From Methylovirgula sp. HY1 (lineage in GTDB: Bacteria; Pseudomonadota; Alphaproteobacteria; Rhizobiales; Beijerinckiaceae), in assembly GCF_019343105.1 (NCBI RefSeq), contig NZ_CP073764.1:2356001-2420000 (forward strand): a DNA stretch of 64,000 bases, written 5' to 3'. Shown in pieces: positions 48,535 to 58,296 of this stretch. How positions within the stretch are numbered: the stretch's first letter is position 1; every line of letters starts with the position of its first letter. The notes beneath the pieces were generated by a model. The model searched no databases. It was given only the letters and a program-made list of their open reading frames with translations, and was not told the origin of the DNA. The position numbers and the translations under genes were made by a program.

Positions 48535-49206
48535 TCACCCCGCTCGCGCCTTGACGACCAGCAGGCGCGCCGAAACCGAAGTCACGCTGGGAATCGACGA
48601 GAATTCATAGCGCGCGAAAGTACCGAGTGCGGCCGAGTCGGTCAATTCATCGGCGAGATGTTCTCCCTTGAGAAACAGCCCGACGGCGCCTTTATCCAGC
48701 AAATTCTCGGCATAGCCGAGAAGAATCGGCACAGGCGCCAGAGCTCTGGCGCTCACAGCCTCGATCGGCGCGGCAAGTTCGGGCAAAATATCCTCGATTC
48801 TGCCCTGATGCACGATAGCAGGCGCCAATGTTTCACGTGAAACTTCGCGCAGAAAAGCACATTTGCGCTGATCGCTTTCAATGAGATGGACTTCCACACC
48901 CGGCACATCGGCGAGCCGGATCGCCGTCACAAGTCCCGGAAAGCCAGCGCCGGCACCGAGATCGGCCCAAATGCGCGCCGCCGGCATGGCCGCTTGAACT
49001 TGGAGCGAATCGGCGAAATGCCGCGTCCAAAGCTGCGGCAGCGTGGAAGCCGCCACGAGATTAATCGTCTTCTGCCATTTGTGCAGCAAATCGGCGTAGA
49101 TCACCAAGCGCGCTTCGGTTTCGGGCGGAAGCGGAAAGAGATTTAACGCGGCAGCCCGATCGCCATGCTGCCGATTTTCCCTGTTTTTGCGCTTTGGTTC
49201 AGACAT
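48535..49206 (-). CDS. rsmG: 16S rRNA (guanine-527-N7)-methyltransferase RsmG
   Basis: A 223-residue methyltransferase that modifies G527 of 16S rRNA. Landmarks: LLHKWQKTINLVAASTLPQL, TRHFADSLQ, the SAM motif WADLGAGAGFPGLV, EVHLIESDQRKCAFLREV, and AVSARALAPVP. A parS palindrome lies inside the coding sequence at 48829-48844. It lies in the standard mnmG-rsmG-parA-parB order near the origin. Confidence 0.95.
   Translation of the reverse strand: MSEPKRKNRENRQHGDRAAALNLFPLPPETEARLVIYADLLHKWQKTINLVAASTLPQLWTRHFADSLQVQAAMPAARIWADLGAGAGFPGLVTAIRLADVPGVEVHLIESDQRKCAFLREVSRETLAPAIVHQGRIEDILPELAAPIEAVSARALAPVPILLGYAENLLDKGAVGLFLKGEHLADELTDSAALGTFARYEFSSIPSVTSVSARLLVVKARAG
48829..48844. promoter_or_regulatory. 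parS site inside rsmG
   Basis: TGTTTCACGTGAAACT matches 15 of the 16 bases of the parS consensus TGTTTCACGTGAAACA. It would be a ParB loading site. It is inside the rsmG reading frame, 0.5 kb upstream of parA. Confidence 0.88.
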
Positions 49207-49223
49207 GGATGCATCATTGCATG

Positions 49224-49246
49224 GATGGCCGGGTCAAGCTCGGCCA
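49224..49246. repeat. Palindromic repeat between mnmG and rsmG
   Basis: ATGGCCGGGTCAAGCTCGGCCAT is a near-perfect hairpin (arms of nine bases with one mismatch position) filling most of the 68-bp gap. Confidence 0.65.
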
Positions 49247-49274
49247 TGACGCGTCGGGAGGCTCGAAGAGCCTA

Positions 49275-51155
49275 CTACGATTGGGCTTTCGCCCTGGGCG
49301 CAAGATGCCGCCGGATCTGCCCTGCGAGGAGCGTCAGCGCGACCGGCGTCACCCCTTCGATACGCCCCGCCTGGCCCAAAGTCCGCGGCCGAACGGCCAC
49401 AAGGCGCAGACGGATTTCATTCGATAGGCCTGGAAGCCCCGCATAATCGAAAGTGTCTGGAATGGCGAGCGCTTCGTCACGGTGGAAAGCCTCTATATCC
49501 GCCGCCTGGCGGTCGAGATAGACGGCATATTTCGCGTCGATCTCGATTTGCGCGGCGGTCGCACCATCGATCGCGTTCAGCTCCGGCCAGATGCGGCAAA
49601 GGCTGGCGAAACCGACATCGGGAAAGCCCAAGAGATCGAAACCGGAGCGGCGCACGCCGTCCTGATTGACCTTCAAGCCATGTTTGTGCGCCTCGTTCGG
49701 GCTGACGGAGACGGCGTGAAGTGCGGCCCGCGCCGCGTCCAAGGCACATGCCTTGGCACGATAAGCCATCTGCCGCTCAGGCCCGACACATCCCGCCGCA
49801 ATGGCTTTGTCCGTGAGACGCTGATCGGCATTATCAGCCCGCAAAGTCAGGCGATATTCGGCGCGGGAAGTGAACATGCGATAAGGTTCGGTGACCCCGC
49901 GGGTCACGAGATCATCGACCATCACGCCGAGATAGGCTTCCGAACGATCAAAGAGGATGGGAGCGCCGCCGCCGGCAAGCGCGGCGGCATTGAGACCCGC
50001 CAGAAGACCCTGAGCGCCTGCCTCCTCATAGCCAGTCGTGCCATTGATCTGGCCGGCGAGAAAAAGCCCGCCAACGCGCTTCGTCTCCAGGTTCGGCGTC
50101 AGGTTTCTTGGATCGACGAAATCATATTCGATCGCATAGCCCGGGCGCTGCATCACCACATTGGTAAGCCCCGGAATGCTGCGCAAAAAACGTTCTTGCA
50201 CCGGCGCCGGCAGAGCCATGGAAATTCCATTTGGATAAATGGTCGCGACATCGCGCCCTTCCGGCTCCAGAAAGATCTGATGCGAGGCGCGATCCGCAAA
50301 ACGCTGAACCTTATCCTCGATCGACGGACAATAGCGTGGCCCAATCCCCGAGATCGCGCCCGAATAGACGGGCGAATCCTTCAAATGAGCACGAATGATC
50401 GCATGCCCTTCTTCGGTCGTCTGAGTGATGAAGCAATCGACCTGCGCCTGCACGACTTCCTTTGTCAGCATGGAGAAAGGCTCAGGCTCGACATCGCCGC
50501 TTTGACGCTCCAGCACCGCCCAATCGATCGTGCCGCCGTCGAGGCGTGGCGGCGTGCCGGTCTTCAGCCGGCGGAGCTCGAAGCCCGCGCCTGCCAAGCT
50601 CTCGGACAGGCGCAGGGCAGGGCTTTCATCGACACGCCCGGCTGGGATGCGCTCGCGGCCGATATGGATCATGCCGCGCAAAAACGTGCCCGTCGTAAGG
50701 ACCAGGGCGCCACAGCAAAGCTCGCGGCCATCGGCGAGACTCAGTCCCGTGATCCGGCCATCGGCGATATGAAGTTCCGCCGCCTCGCCTTCGATCACCG
50801 CGAGATTGGGCGTCGCGGCAATGGCCGCCTGCATTGCCGTGAGATAGAGCTTGCGATCCATTTGCGCGCGCGGCCCGCGCACGGCCGGTCCCTTGGCCCG
50901 ATTGAGGACGCGGAACTGAATGCCCGCAGCATCGGCGACACGCCCCATCAGCCCGTCGAGCGCATCGATCTCGCGCACCAGATGGCCTTTGCCGAGCCCC
51001 CCGATGGCGGGGTTGCAGGACATGGTTCCGATCGTCGCGAAAGAAAGTGTGACGAGCGCCGTCGCGGCGCCCATACGCGCGGCCGCGGCCGCGGCCTCGC
51101 AGCCGGCATGGCCACCGCCCACCACGATCACATCGAAGCTCTGTGCGCCTAACAC
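49275..51155 (-). CDS. mnmG: tRNA uridine-34 5-carboxymethylaminomethyl-modification enzyme MnmG (GidA)
   Basis: A 626-residue FAD enzyme that, with MnmE, modifies U34 of certain tRNAs. The FAD site is [12 protein letters not shown] (residues 11-22). [20 protein letters not shown], the [19 protein letters not shown] segment, [12 protein letters not shown], the [10 protein letters not shown] motif and [20 protein letters not shown] are typical. I chose GTG at 51155 with AAGGACAAGGGT ahead, giving a normal length; further upstream lies repeat DNA. mnmE is upstream on the same strand. Confidence 0.96.
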   Translation of the reverse strand: MLGAQSFDVIVVGGGHAGCEAAAAAARMGAATALVTLSFATIGTMSCNPAIGGLGKGHLVREIDALDGLMGRVADAAGIQFRVLNRAKGPAVRGPRAQMDRKLYLTAMQAAIAATPNLAVIEGEAAELHIADGRITGLSLADGRELCCGALVLTTGTFLRGMIHIGRERIPAGRVDESPALRLSESLAGAGFELRRLKTGTPPRLDGGTIDWAVLERQSGDVEPEPFSMLTKEVVQAQVDCFITQTTEEGHAIIRAHLKDSPVYSGAISGIGPRYCPSIEDKVQRFADRASHQIFLEPEGRDVATIYPNGISMALPAPVQERFLRSIPGLTNVVMQRPGYAIEYDFVDPRNLTPNLETKRVGGLFLAGQINGTTGYEEAGAQGLLAGLNAAALAGGGAPILFDRSEAYLGVMVDDLVTRGVTEPYRMFTSRAEYRLTLRADNADQRLTDKAIAAGCVGPERQMAYRAKACALDAARAALHAVSVSPNEAHKHGLKVNQDGVRRSGFDLLGFPDVGFASLCRIWPELNAIDGATAAQIEIDAKYAVYLDRQAADIEAFHRDEALAIPDTFDYAGLPGLSNEIRLRLVAVRPRTLGQAGRIEGVTPVALTLLAGQIRRHLAPRAKAQS

Positions 51156-51204
51156 ACCCTTGTCCTTTGTGTTTACCGAAAGCGCACGAACCGAGGTGCG
51201 CGTC

Positions 51205-51268
51205 ATGCCCGGGCTTGAGCCGGGCATCCAATCCGGAGCGCCTGGATGGCCGGGTCAAGCCCGGCCAT
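51205..51268. repeat. Pair of palindromic repeats between mnmE and mnmG
   Basis: Two hairpins lie side by side, ATGCCCGGGCTTGAGCCGGGCAT-like at 51205-51227 and ATGGCCGGGTCAAGCCCGGCCAT-like at 51246-51268, with 18 bases between them. A doublet arrangement like this is reminiscent of REP/BIME pairs. Confidence 0.7.
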
Positions 51269-51334
51269 GACGCTGAATATCGCTACGTGCCTTGCTATCC
51301 AAAGATAGGCAAGACCATGCATCGGTCGTCTTTC

Positions 51335-51350
51335 TGTTTCACGTGAAACA
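51335..51350. promoter_or_regulatory. parS site, perfect consensus
   Basis: TGTTTCACGTGAAACA is the exact 16-bp palindromic parS. It sits directly at the 3' end of mnmE, two bases beyond its stop codon on the minus strand, and about 9.5 kb from the putative origin. Confidence 0.95.
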
Positions 51351-51352
51351 GA

Positions 51353-52687
51353 TCATTTGCCGATGCAAAACCGGCTGAAAATTTCACCCAGAATCTCTTC
51401 GACGTCGATCTTGCCGATCAAGCTTTCAAGCGCGCGGATCGCGCCGCGCAGGTCTTCGGCCAATAATTCCGGCGCCCCAAGATGCGCATCATGCGCTCGT
51501 TCGAGCGCGGCAAGCGCAGCAATCATCGCGCACCGATGCCGTTCCCGCGTGATCAGAGCGCCCTCGCCGCCGCCCGTCGCCTTTTTGGCGAATTCCGTCA
51601 ACCGCGCGAGAAGAAGCTCCATATTCTCCCCGGTTGCCGCGCTGATTGCAACGCCATCATGGATCGCGGCACCGGAGGCGTCCGGCAACCTCTGACCCAC
51701 ATCCGTTTTGGTAAAAATGGGCCAGACTTTGGCGCCCTCCTCAAAACCGACGGGCGCTTCCGGCGCGCCAACCTCGGATAGCCACAAAATAAGATCCGCA
51801 GCCGCCGCTTTGGCACGGGTCCGGGCGATCCCGATCGTTTCGATCGGATCTTCCGAGTCGCGTAAGCCCGCCGTATCGATCAATGTCAGCGGCAGGCCGG
51901 AAAGGTCGAGATGGACCTCGATGGCATCACGTGTCGTGCCGGGAATTGCCGAGACGATCGCCACATCCCGCCGCGCCAAAGCATTGAGAAGCGTCGACTT
52001 CCCCGCATTGGGTGGCCCCGCGATGACAATTGTCAGGCCTTCGCGCAGCCTTTCGCCGGCGCTGCCGGCGGCGAGCACATCTCTCAATTGGGCGATGAGC
52101 GCGCCAATGATTTCGAGAATCTGCTGCCGCGCCAGGCTCGAAACATCCGCCTCGTCGCCAAAATCGATTTCCGCTTCGATGAGCGCCGAAGCGGCGAGCA
52201 GATCGTTTCGCCAGGCATCAGCTTTACGGCTCAGTTCCCCTTGCATCTGTCGCAGCGCTTGCCGCCGCTGCGCTTGCGTTTCGGCCTCGACGAGATCGGC
52301 CAGGCCTTCGACTTCGGTGAGATCGAGCTTGCCATTCTCAAATGCCCGGCGGACGAATTCTCCCGGCTCAGCCAGGCGCGTCGCTGCAAAGCCGGCAAAA
52401 GCCCGCAGCATGGCCGCGACGATGGCCGGGCCGCCATGACAATGAAATTCGGCGCAATCCTCGCCGGTTTCGCTCGCTGGCCCCGGAAAAAAAAGCGCAA
52501 GTCCTTGATCGAGCACTTCGCCCGAAGCCGGATCCTTGAATCGCGCCAAGGTCGCGCGGCGCGGCTCCGGCACGCGGCCGATCATCCCCAAGAGAACAGT
52601 CCGCACGGCGGGGCCTGACAGCCGCAGCACGGCAATGCCGGCGCGGCCGAAGCCGGAAGAGAGGGCGAAAATCGTCTCAATCGTCAT
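51353..52687 (-). CDS. mnmE: tRNA modification GTPase MnmE (TrmE)
   Basis: A 444-residue GTPase, the partner of MnmG in U34 modification. The N-terminal tetrahydrofolate-binding domain begins ETIFALSSGFGRAGIAVLRL, then GLALFFPGPASETGED. The G domain inserted in the helical domain has GPPNAGKS (224-231), GTTRDAIE and DTAGLRDSEDPIE. NKxD is altered to TKTD (PIFTKTDVG). The C-terminus FCIGK contains the invariant catalytic-site cysteine motif. The gene ends next to a perfect parS. Confidence 0.96.
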   Translation of the reverse strand: MTIETIFALSSGFGRAGIAVLRLSGPAVRTVLLGMIGRVPEPRRATLARFKDPASGEVLDQGLALFFPGPASETGEDCAEFHCHGGPAIVAAMLRAFAGFAATRLAEPGEFVRRAFENGKLDLTEVEGLADLVEAETQAQRRQALRQMQGELSRKADAWRNDLLAASALIEAEIDFGDEADVSSLARQQILEIIGALIAQLRDVLAAGSAGERLREGLTIVIAGPPNAGKSTLLNALARRDVAIVSAIPGTTRDAIEVHLDLSGLPLTLIDTAGLRDSEDPIETIGIARTRAKAAAADLILWLSEVGAPEAPVGFEEGAKVWPIFTKTDVGQRLPDASGAAIHDGVAISAATGENMELLLARLTEFAKKATGGGEGALITRERHRCAMIAALAALERAHDAHLGAPELLAEDLRGAIRALESLIGKIDVEEILGEIFSRFCIGK

Positions 52688-52765
52688 CTTGGCTCAAATT
52701 TTGCGGCCGAGGCGTGTAAACACTCTCCAGGCGTCTGCCATTCCGCCTCCATCCGGGATCCTATC

Positions 52766-54829
52766 ATGTCCTCAAACGAACTCGGCCGCGCCGCGAGCCC
52801 TTATTTGCTGCAGCATGCGGATAATCCCGTCCATTGGCGCATGTGGAGCGATGCGGCGCTGCAGGAGGCACAGGCAGCGAACAAGCCCATTCTTCTCTCG
52901 GTCGGCTATGCCGCCTGCCATTGGTGCCATGTCATGGCACATGAAAGTTTCGAAGATCCCGACACCGCGGCGGTGATGAACGAGCTCTTCGTGAACATCA
53001 AGGTCGATCGCGAAGAACGGCCCGACATCGATCATATCTATATGTCGGCGCTGCACGCTTTCGGAGAGCGCGGCGGCTGGCCGATGACGGTGTTTTTGAC
53101 CCCGACCGGCGAGCCCTTTTGGGGCGGCACCTATTTTCCGAAAGTCGAACAATATGGCCGGCCGGCCTTCGTCACCGTGCTGCGCTCGGTCGCCGAAGCC
53201 TTCCGCGGCCAGCCGGATCGGATCGCCCATAATACCAAGGTGGTGCGGGACAATCTTTCCAAGACGGGCCGGACCGAAAGCGGCAGTCTCACCGCCGACC
53301 TCTTGGATTCGCTGCCGCCACAGATCGTCAATTACGTCGATCAGACCGATGGCGGCTTGCGCGGTGCGCCAAAATTCCCGAATACGCCGATCTTCGAAGT
53401 TCTGTGGCGGGCCGGCGCCAGGCTCGGCAAGACACCCTATCGCGATCTCGTCAGATTGACGCTCACCCGCATGTCGCAAGGCGGCATCTACGATCATCTC
53501 GGCGGCGGCTTCGCCCGCTATTCGACCGATGATCATTGGCTCGTGCCACATTTCGAGAAGATGCTCTACGACAATGCGCAACTGCTCGAACTGCTGGCGC
53601 TCTGTCATCGCGACTATGGCGATCCGATGCTCCGCACCCGCGCGACCGAGATTGTGGCCTGGCTCGCCCGCGACATGACCACGCCGGAAGGCGCCTTCTG
53701 CGCCAGCCTCGACGCGGACAGCGAAGGCGAGGAGGGCAAATTCTACGTCTGGACCTGGGAGCAGCTCGTCAGCATTCTCGGCGAGGCGGACGCCAGTTTC
53801 TTCGGCAAATTCTATGGCGCTGGGCGCATCGGCAATTGGGCCGAAGAGCCGCGCGGCAAGATGGTCACCGTTCTCAACCAGCTCGAGGCCAAGCCGGCGA
53901 CAGCCGAAGACGAGGCGCGCCTCGCGCCTCTAAAGGAAAAGCTTTTTCTCGCCCGCGAAAAGCGCGTGCATCCTGGGCTCGACGACAAGATCATGGCCGA
54001 TTGGAACGGGCTGATGATCGCCGCCATGGTCAATGCCGCGACGGCGCTTGGCGAGCCTTCCTGGATCGACCGTGCGGCCCGCGCCTATGGCGTCATCGCC
54101 GATACGCTGCAATATCAAGCCGCAACGGGCCATAAGCGCCTTGCCCATAGCACCCGCGCCGGCGTCATCGTGAAGCCCGGCTTCGCCCTCGATCATGCCG
54201 CCATGATGCGCGCCGCGCTCGCCCTGCATGAGAGCCGGCAAATGGCGGGAATAACGCCGGCGGGGCGCGATTATCTCGGCGACGCCGTCGCCTGGGCCGA
54301 GGCGATCCGCGACGATTATATCGATCCGAGCACCGGCCTCATCGCTATGTCCACGGCGACAGCGAGCGATGTCATCATGCGGCTCGCGCCGACGACGGAT
54401 GATGCGATTCCCAATGCCCATCCAGTCTATTTGTCGGGCCTGATTCGCCTTGCCGGACTGACCGGCGACGAGACTTGGCTCAAATTCGCTGATCAACTTC
54501 TGGCGACGCTCGCGCCGATCGTCAGAGGCAATTTCGTCGGCCATGCCGGTATTTTGAACGTGCTCGATCTCCGTCTCAATTGCCTCGAGATCGTCACCGC
54601 CGGACCAGACCGCAAAGCGCTTTATGAAGCAGCCCTCGCCCTTCCCTTCGATCATCGCATCGTCTTCGATCTCGATCGGCCGGATGCCGTGCCGGAGAAC
54701 CATCCTGCCGCGGCGCAAGCCAAGATCGCCGGCGCTGCCGCGGCTTTCGTATGCTCCGGCGGGACCTGTTCCTTGCCGGTGCATGATGTCGCCGCTCTCG
54801 AAGCCCTGCTGAGGCCGGCGCGAACCTAG
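52766..54829 (+). CDS. DUF255 thioredoxin-like / glycosidase-like protein (YyaL family)
   Basis: A 687-residue cytoplasmic protein. The N-terminal thioredoxin-like domain has SPYLLQHADNPVHWRMW and CHWC (C51, C54) in SVGYAACHWCHVMAHESF, followed by NIKVDREERPDIDHIY and GGWPMTVFLTPTGEPFWGGT. The remainder is an (alpha/alpha)6 barrel: GGIYDHLGGGFARYSTDDHW, LVPHFEKMLYDNAQLLELL, CASLDADSEGEEGKFYVWTW. The biochemical role of the family (spermatogenesis-associated 20-like) is not established. Its TAG stop is the first triplet of a dispersed repeat, so the repeat may have replaced the original end. Confidence 0.92.
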   Translation: MSSNELGRAASPYLLQHADNPVHWRMWSDAALQEAQAANKPILLSVGYAACHWCHVMAHESFEDPDTAAVMNELFVNIKVDREERPDIDHIYMSALHAFGERGGWPMTVFLTPTGEPFWGGTYFPKVEQYGRPAFVTVLRSVAEAFRGQPDRIAHNTKVVRDNLSKTGRTESGSLTADLLDSLPPQIVNYVDQTDGGLRGAPKFPNTPIFEVLWRAGARLGKTPYRDLVRLTLTRMSQGGIYDHLGGGFARYSTDDHWLVPHFEKMLYDNAQLLELLALCHRDYGDPMLRTRATEIVAWLARDMTTPEGAFCASLDADSEGEEGKFYVWTWEQLVSILGEADASFFGKFYGAGRIGNWAEEPRGKMVTVLNQLEAKPATAEDEARLAPLKEKLFLAREKRVHPGLDDKIMADWNGLMIAAMVNAATALGEPSWIDRAARAYGVIADTLQYQAATGHKRLAHSTRAGVIVKPGFALDHAAMMRAALALHESRQMAGITPAGRDYLGDAVAWAEAIRDDYIDPSTGLIAMSTATASDVIMRLAPTTDDAIPNAHPVYLSGLIRLAGLTGDETWLKFADQLLATLAPIVRGNFVGHAGILNVLDLRLNCLEIVTAGPDRKALYEAALALPFDHRIVFDLDRPDAVPENHPAAAQAKIAGAAAAFVCSGGTCSLPVHDVAALEALLRPART

Positions 54830-54900
54830 AGCATGTTCCAGCTTATTGAGTTGGAGCGTTTTCCGATCGGGTGATTTCACCCGATCGGAAAACGCTCTAG
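54827..54900. repeat. Dispersed palindromic repeat, intact copy, providing the stop codon of the DUF255 gene
   Basis: TAGAGCATGTTCCAGCTTAT opens the element and the hairpin 54854-54897 has a perfect 21-bp stem (arm GAGCGTTTTCCGATCGGGTG plus A) with a TT loop. The TAG at 54827-54829 is also the stop of the upstream gene. Nearest relatives are 3317-3391 and 24972-25053, with fragments near 13468, 24058 and 58853. Confidence 0.85.
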
Positions 54901-54905
54901 CAAAG

Positions 54906-54922
54906 CTAATTTTAAATTAACC
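54906..54922 (+). promoter_or_regulatory. Near-consensus CtrA-type site upstream of the PilZ chemoreceptor
   Basis: CTAATTTTAAATTAACC has the TTAA-N7-TTAA layout with one mismatch in the first half and the flanking C. It lies about 140 bp upstream of the chemoreceptor start in AT-rich DNA. CtrA control of motility genes is common in this class, but a single near-match is weak evidence. Confidence 0.3.
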
Positions 54923-55061
54923 CAGGCTCGATATGGTTAAAAATTAGCCATTCCGAGTGAGCCGCCATGTTTGGAGCATCTGCCCGAGAGGTCGAGACAT
55001 GCCCGCGCGCCGCGCCGCCGCTTGGCAAGCGCCGGCCAACTTTTTCCCTCGAAGGTCGCTG

Positions 55062-56846
55062 ATGAAGTTGTTCGCCGAGCCGATCTTTTATCGCTGGCCG
55101 GCGCGCGCGTCACGGTTATCCGCCGCGACTGGCGAAGCCGCGCCGGCCGAATCTCCGCCGACACAGCCCGCAGTCGAGAGTTTCGACGACCGGGCCGGGC
55201 GACTGCGCGAGACCTTCGATCTACTTGAGATCGACGTCGTTCGCCTCATCGGCGAGGTCATGCTCGCCGGCGACGGCGCACAAAACGACATCAACAATCT
55301 CGCCAAGGCAACCCATGAAATCAGCATGGGCTCCGGCGAGCTCGCCGCATCAGCCGAAAATGCCGCGCGGCATGTTCGGCGGCTCGCCGGGGCGAGCACC
55401 GAACTGAAAGCTTCCGGAGAAGAGATCAATCGTCGCCTCCGAGATGTCAGTGCGCTGGCCATCGCTGGCAAACAGGCAACCGAGGAGGCCCAAGCCAGCG
55501 TCGGAGGGCTGAAGACGTCCTCCGAGGAAATCGGATCGATCGTCGGCCTGATCAGCTCGATTGCCCGCAAGATCGATCTTGTCGCGCTCAACTCGATGAT
55601 CGAAGCGGCCCGGGCCGGCGAAAGCGGCAGGGCCTTTGCGGTCGTCGCCGGCGAGGTAAAATTGCTCGCTTCGGCAACCCAGAAAGCGACCGAGGACATC
55701 GCCCGTCGCGTCGAACTGCTGCAAAGCAATTCCAACCGGCTGATCGCATCCGTCGAGCGAATCGGGAGTCTCATCGAAAGCCTGTCGCCCGTCATCTTGG
55801 CGATCACTGCGGAGGTCGAAACCCAAACCGGAATGACGGCCGATCTCAGCCGCTCCACGGATGAAGCAGCGTCCTTCGCCAGCGACGTCGGCCTGAATGC
55901 CGCCGCGACCGCCAGGGTCAGCACGGCAACGGCGGCCACCGCGGTCTCGGCGGGCAAATCGATACAACGCGTGCTGCTCGACGCCGATAAGCTGCGCTCC
56001 CGCTTCATCGTTTTTCTCAGACAGACGGAAATGGGCAACCGTCGCCAGCATGACCGCCTGCCCTGCGACCTTAAGATCGACTTCGCCAGCGAACAGAAGC
56101 TACTGCCTGGCCGCGCCGTCGATATTTCGGAAGGCGGCATGCTCGCCAAGACCGATGCCCAGACCCACCTCGCGCCAGGCATGCGGGTCGAAGTCACAAT
56201 CGAAGGTCTCGGCAAAACCGCGGCGCTCATCGTCGGCCGCTCTTTGATCGGTCTTCATGTGAAATGGCTCGATCCAGGCGTCGCGTTCACCACGGCACTG
56301 GCCGTGATCCTGGCGGAAATCCGCCAGGATCACGCCGATCTCATTACCGCCGTCATAGACAATGCCAAATCCATCGGTGGGGCCATGGAAACCGCGGTCA
56401 GCAACGGGCTCCTGACGATGGAAACGCTCTTCGATGCCGAATATGAATTGATCGAGGGCTCCGCTCCGGCGCAATATCGCACCGGCGCGCTCGCGGTTCT
56501 GGAAGAGCTTTTGCCGCCGATCCAGAATCGCGTCCTGAATTCCAACCCGCGTATCGTATTTTGCGTCGCGCTTGATCGAAACGCCTGGCTGCCGGTCCAT
56601 AATCTCGAATATTCGCACCCGCAGCGCCCCGGCCAATTCGATTGGAACATGGCGCATTCGCGCAACCGACGGATTTTCGACGATCGCGCCGGCCTCGCCG
56701 CGGCCCGCAATATCAGGCCGTCGCTGATTCAGATCTACAATCGCGATCTCGGTGCCGGCAATTTTGTGCTGATGAAGGAAGTCAATGCCCCGATTCGCGT
56801 CTTCGGCCGGCATTGGGGCGGCCTGCGCGTCGCATACAAGCGATGA
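55062..56846 (+). CDS. Soluble chemoreceptor with internal PilZ domain and C-terminal PAS/Cache-like region
   Basis: A 594-residue protein without membrane segments. An MCP-like signalling region spans roughly residues 60-320, with a tip ISSIARKIDLVALNSMIEAA then RAGESGRAFAVVAGEVKLLA. A PilZ domain follows at about 325-415 (RRQHDRLPCDLKIDF ... AVDISEGGMLAK), with RxxxR and D-x-S-x-x-G, the residues that bind cyclic di-GMP. The final 130 residues (NPRIVFCVALDRNAWLPVHN, DDRAGLAAARNIRPSLIQIY, GRHWGGLRVAYK) resemble a sensor found at the C-terminus of some alphaproteobacterial chemoreceptors. Starts at 55062 (GAAGGTCGCTG) and 54999 (GAGAGG) both have ribosome sites. Confidence 0.85.
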   Translation: MKLFAEPIFYRWPARASRLSAATGEAAPAESPPTQPAVESFDDRAGRLRETFDLLEIDVVRLIGEVMLAGDGAQNDINNLAKATHEISMGSGELAASAENAARHVRRLAGASTELKASGEEINRRLRDVSALAIAGKQATEEAQASVGGLKTSSEEIGSIVGLISSIARKIDLVALNSMIEAARAGESGRAFAVVAGEVKLLASATQKATEDIARRVELLQSNSNRLIASVERIGSLIESLSPVILAITAEVETQTGMTADLSRSTDEAASFASDVGLNAAATARVSTATAATAVSAGKSIQRVLLDADKLRSRFIVFLRQTEMGNRRQHDRLPCDLKIDFASEQKLLPGRAVDISEGGMLAKTDAQTHLAPGMRVEVTIEGLGKTAALIVGRSLIGLHVKWLDPGVAFTTALAVILAEIRQDHADLITAVIDNAKSIGGAMETAVSNGLLTMETLFDAEYELIEGSAPAQYRTGALAVLEELLPPIQNRVLNSNPRIVFCVALDRNAWLPVHNLEYSHPQRPGQFDWNMAHSRNRRIFDDRAGLAAARNIRPSLIQIYNRDLGAGNFVLMKEVNAPIRVFGRHWGGLRVAYKR

Positions 56847-56894
56847 GCGCAACCGTTGTCGCAATCTCAGCCAAGGTCATTGCACAGAAGACCC

Positions 56895-56943
56895 CTCACC
56901 GCCCTGAGGAGGGTCCACACAGGATCCGTCTCAGGGCGGTGAG
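56895..56943. terminator. Long hairpin between the chemoreceptor gene and rho
   Basis: CTCACCGCCCTGAG (56895-56908) pairs perfectly with CTCAGGGCGGTGAG (56930-56943) around a 21-base loop; TTCTCTTCC follows on the plus strand. It lies between convergent genes and probably ends the chemoreceptor transcript. Confidence 0.6.
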
Positions 56944-57027
56944 TTCTCTTCCAAGATAGGTGCATGACGCCCTCGCGGTTCGAAACGGCCCTAAACGGCC
57001 TTCTCACCATGCGGGGCTTCGGAAAGA

Positions 57028-58296
57028 TTACGTATTCATCGCCTCGAAGAAGGTCACATTGCCCTTCGGGGTTTCGCGCAGCTTGTTCAGCAAGAACTCG
57101 ATACCGTCGACCGTGCCCATCGGATTGAGGATGCGGCGCAGCACGTACATTTTCTTGAGAATATCCGCCGGCACGAGCAATTCTTCCTTGCGGGTGCCGG
57201 AGCGGGTGATGTCGATCGACGGGAAAATCCGCTTGTCGGACACCTTGCGGTCGAGAATGATTTCCGAATTGCCAGTGCCCTTGAATTCTTCGAAGATCAC
57301 TTCGTCCATGCGCGAGCCGGTATCGACCAGTGCCGTCGCGATAATGGTGAGCGAGCCGCCCTCTTCGATATTGCGGGCGGCACCGAAGAAACGCTTCGGC
57401 CGCTGCAAGGCGTTGGCATCCACACCGCCGGTCAGCACCTTACCCGACGACGGCACCACCGTATTATAGGCGCGGCCGAGGCGGGTGATCGAATCGAGCA
57501 GGATCACCACGTCGCGTCCATGCTCGACCAGCCGTTTGGCTTTTTCGATCACCATTTCAGCGACCTGAACATGGCGCACCGCCGGCTCATCGAACGTTGA
57601 GGACACGACCTCGCCCTTCACCGAGCGCTGCATGTCGGTGACTTCCTCTGGGCGCTCATCGATCAAGAGCACGATGAGATAGCACTCGGGGTGATTCGCG
57701 GTCACCGATTGCGCGATATTCTGCAAGAGCACCGTTTTGCCGGTCCGCGGCGGCGCAACGATCAACGCCCGCTGGCCCTTGCCGATCGGTGCGACGATGT
57801 CGATCACCCGCGACGATAGATCTTTGCGGGTCGGGTCCTCGATTTCGAGCTTCAGCCGTTCATCGGGATAAAGCGGCGTCAGATTGTCAAAATGGACCTT
57901 ATGGCGAATTTTCTCGGGGTCTTCGAAATTGATCGTATTGACCTTGAGAAGGGCGAAATAACGCTCGCCCTCTTTAGGGCTGCGAATGAGCCCTTCGACC
58001 GTATCGCCGGTCCGCAAGCCGAACCGCCGGATCTGCGACGGCGAGACATAAATATCGTCCGGTCCGGCCAGATAATTCGCATCGGGAGAGCGCAGAAAGC
58101 CGAAACCGTCCTGCAGCACCTCGATGACACCTTGGCCGACGATTTCAATGTCGCGGCTGGCGAGCTGCTTCAATATCGCAAACATGAGTTCCTGTTTGCG
58201 CATGATAGACGCGTTTTCGACCTCGTGCTCTTCAGCGAAAGCCAGCAATTCGGTCGGGGATTTAGCTTTTAAATCTTGAAGTTTGATATCCCGCAT
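57028..58296 (-). CDS. rho: Transcription termination factor Rho
   Basis: A 422-residue hexameric RNA helicase. The N-terminus begins [20 protein letters not shown]. The RNA-binding cold-shock-like fold has [20 protein letters not shown] and [20 protein letters not shown]. The P-loop is APPRTGKT (181-188), the Walker B region is [16 protein letters not shown], and the R and Q loops are [20 protein letters not shown]. No insertion or unusual extension. ATG at 58296. The 642 bp upstream are unusually long and may hold a leader. Confidence 0.97.
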   Translation of the reverse strand: MRDIKLQDLKAKSPTELLAFAEEHEVENASIMRKQELMFAILKQLASRDIEIVGQGVIEVLQDGFGFLRSPDANYLAGPDDIYVSPSQIRRFGLRTGDTVEGLIRSPKEGERYFALLKVNTINFEDPEKIRHKVHFDNLTPLYPDERLKLEIEDPTRKDLSSRVIDIVAPIGKGQRALIVAPPRTGKTVLLQNIAQSVTANHPECYLIVLLIDERPEEVTDMQRSVKGEVVSSTFDEPAVRHVQVAEMVIEKAKRLVEHGRDVVILLDSITRLGRAYNTVVPSSGKVLTGGVDANALQRPKRFFGAARNIEEGGSLTIIATALVDTGSRMDEVIFEEFKGTGNSEIILDRKVSDKRIFPSIDITRSGTRKEELLVPADILKKMYVLRRILNPMGTVDGIEFLLNKLRETPKGNVTFFEAMNT

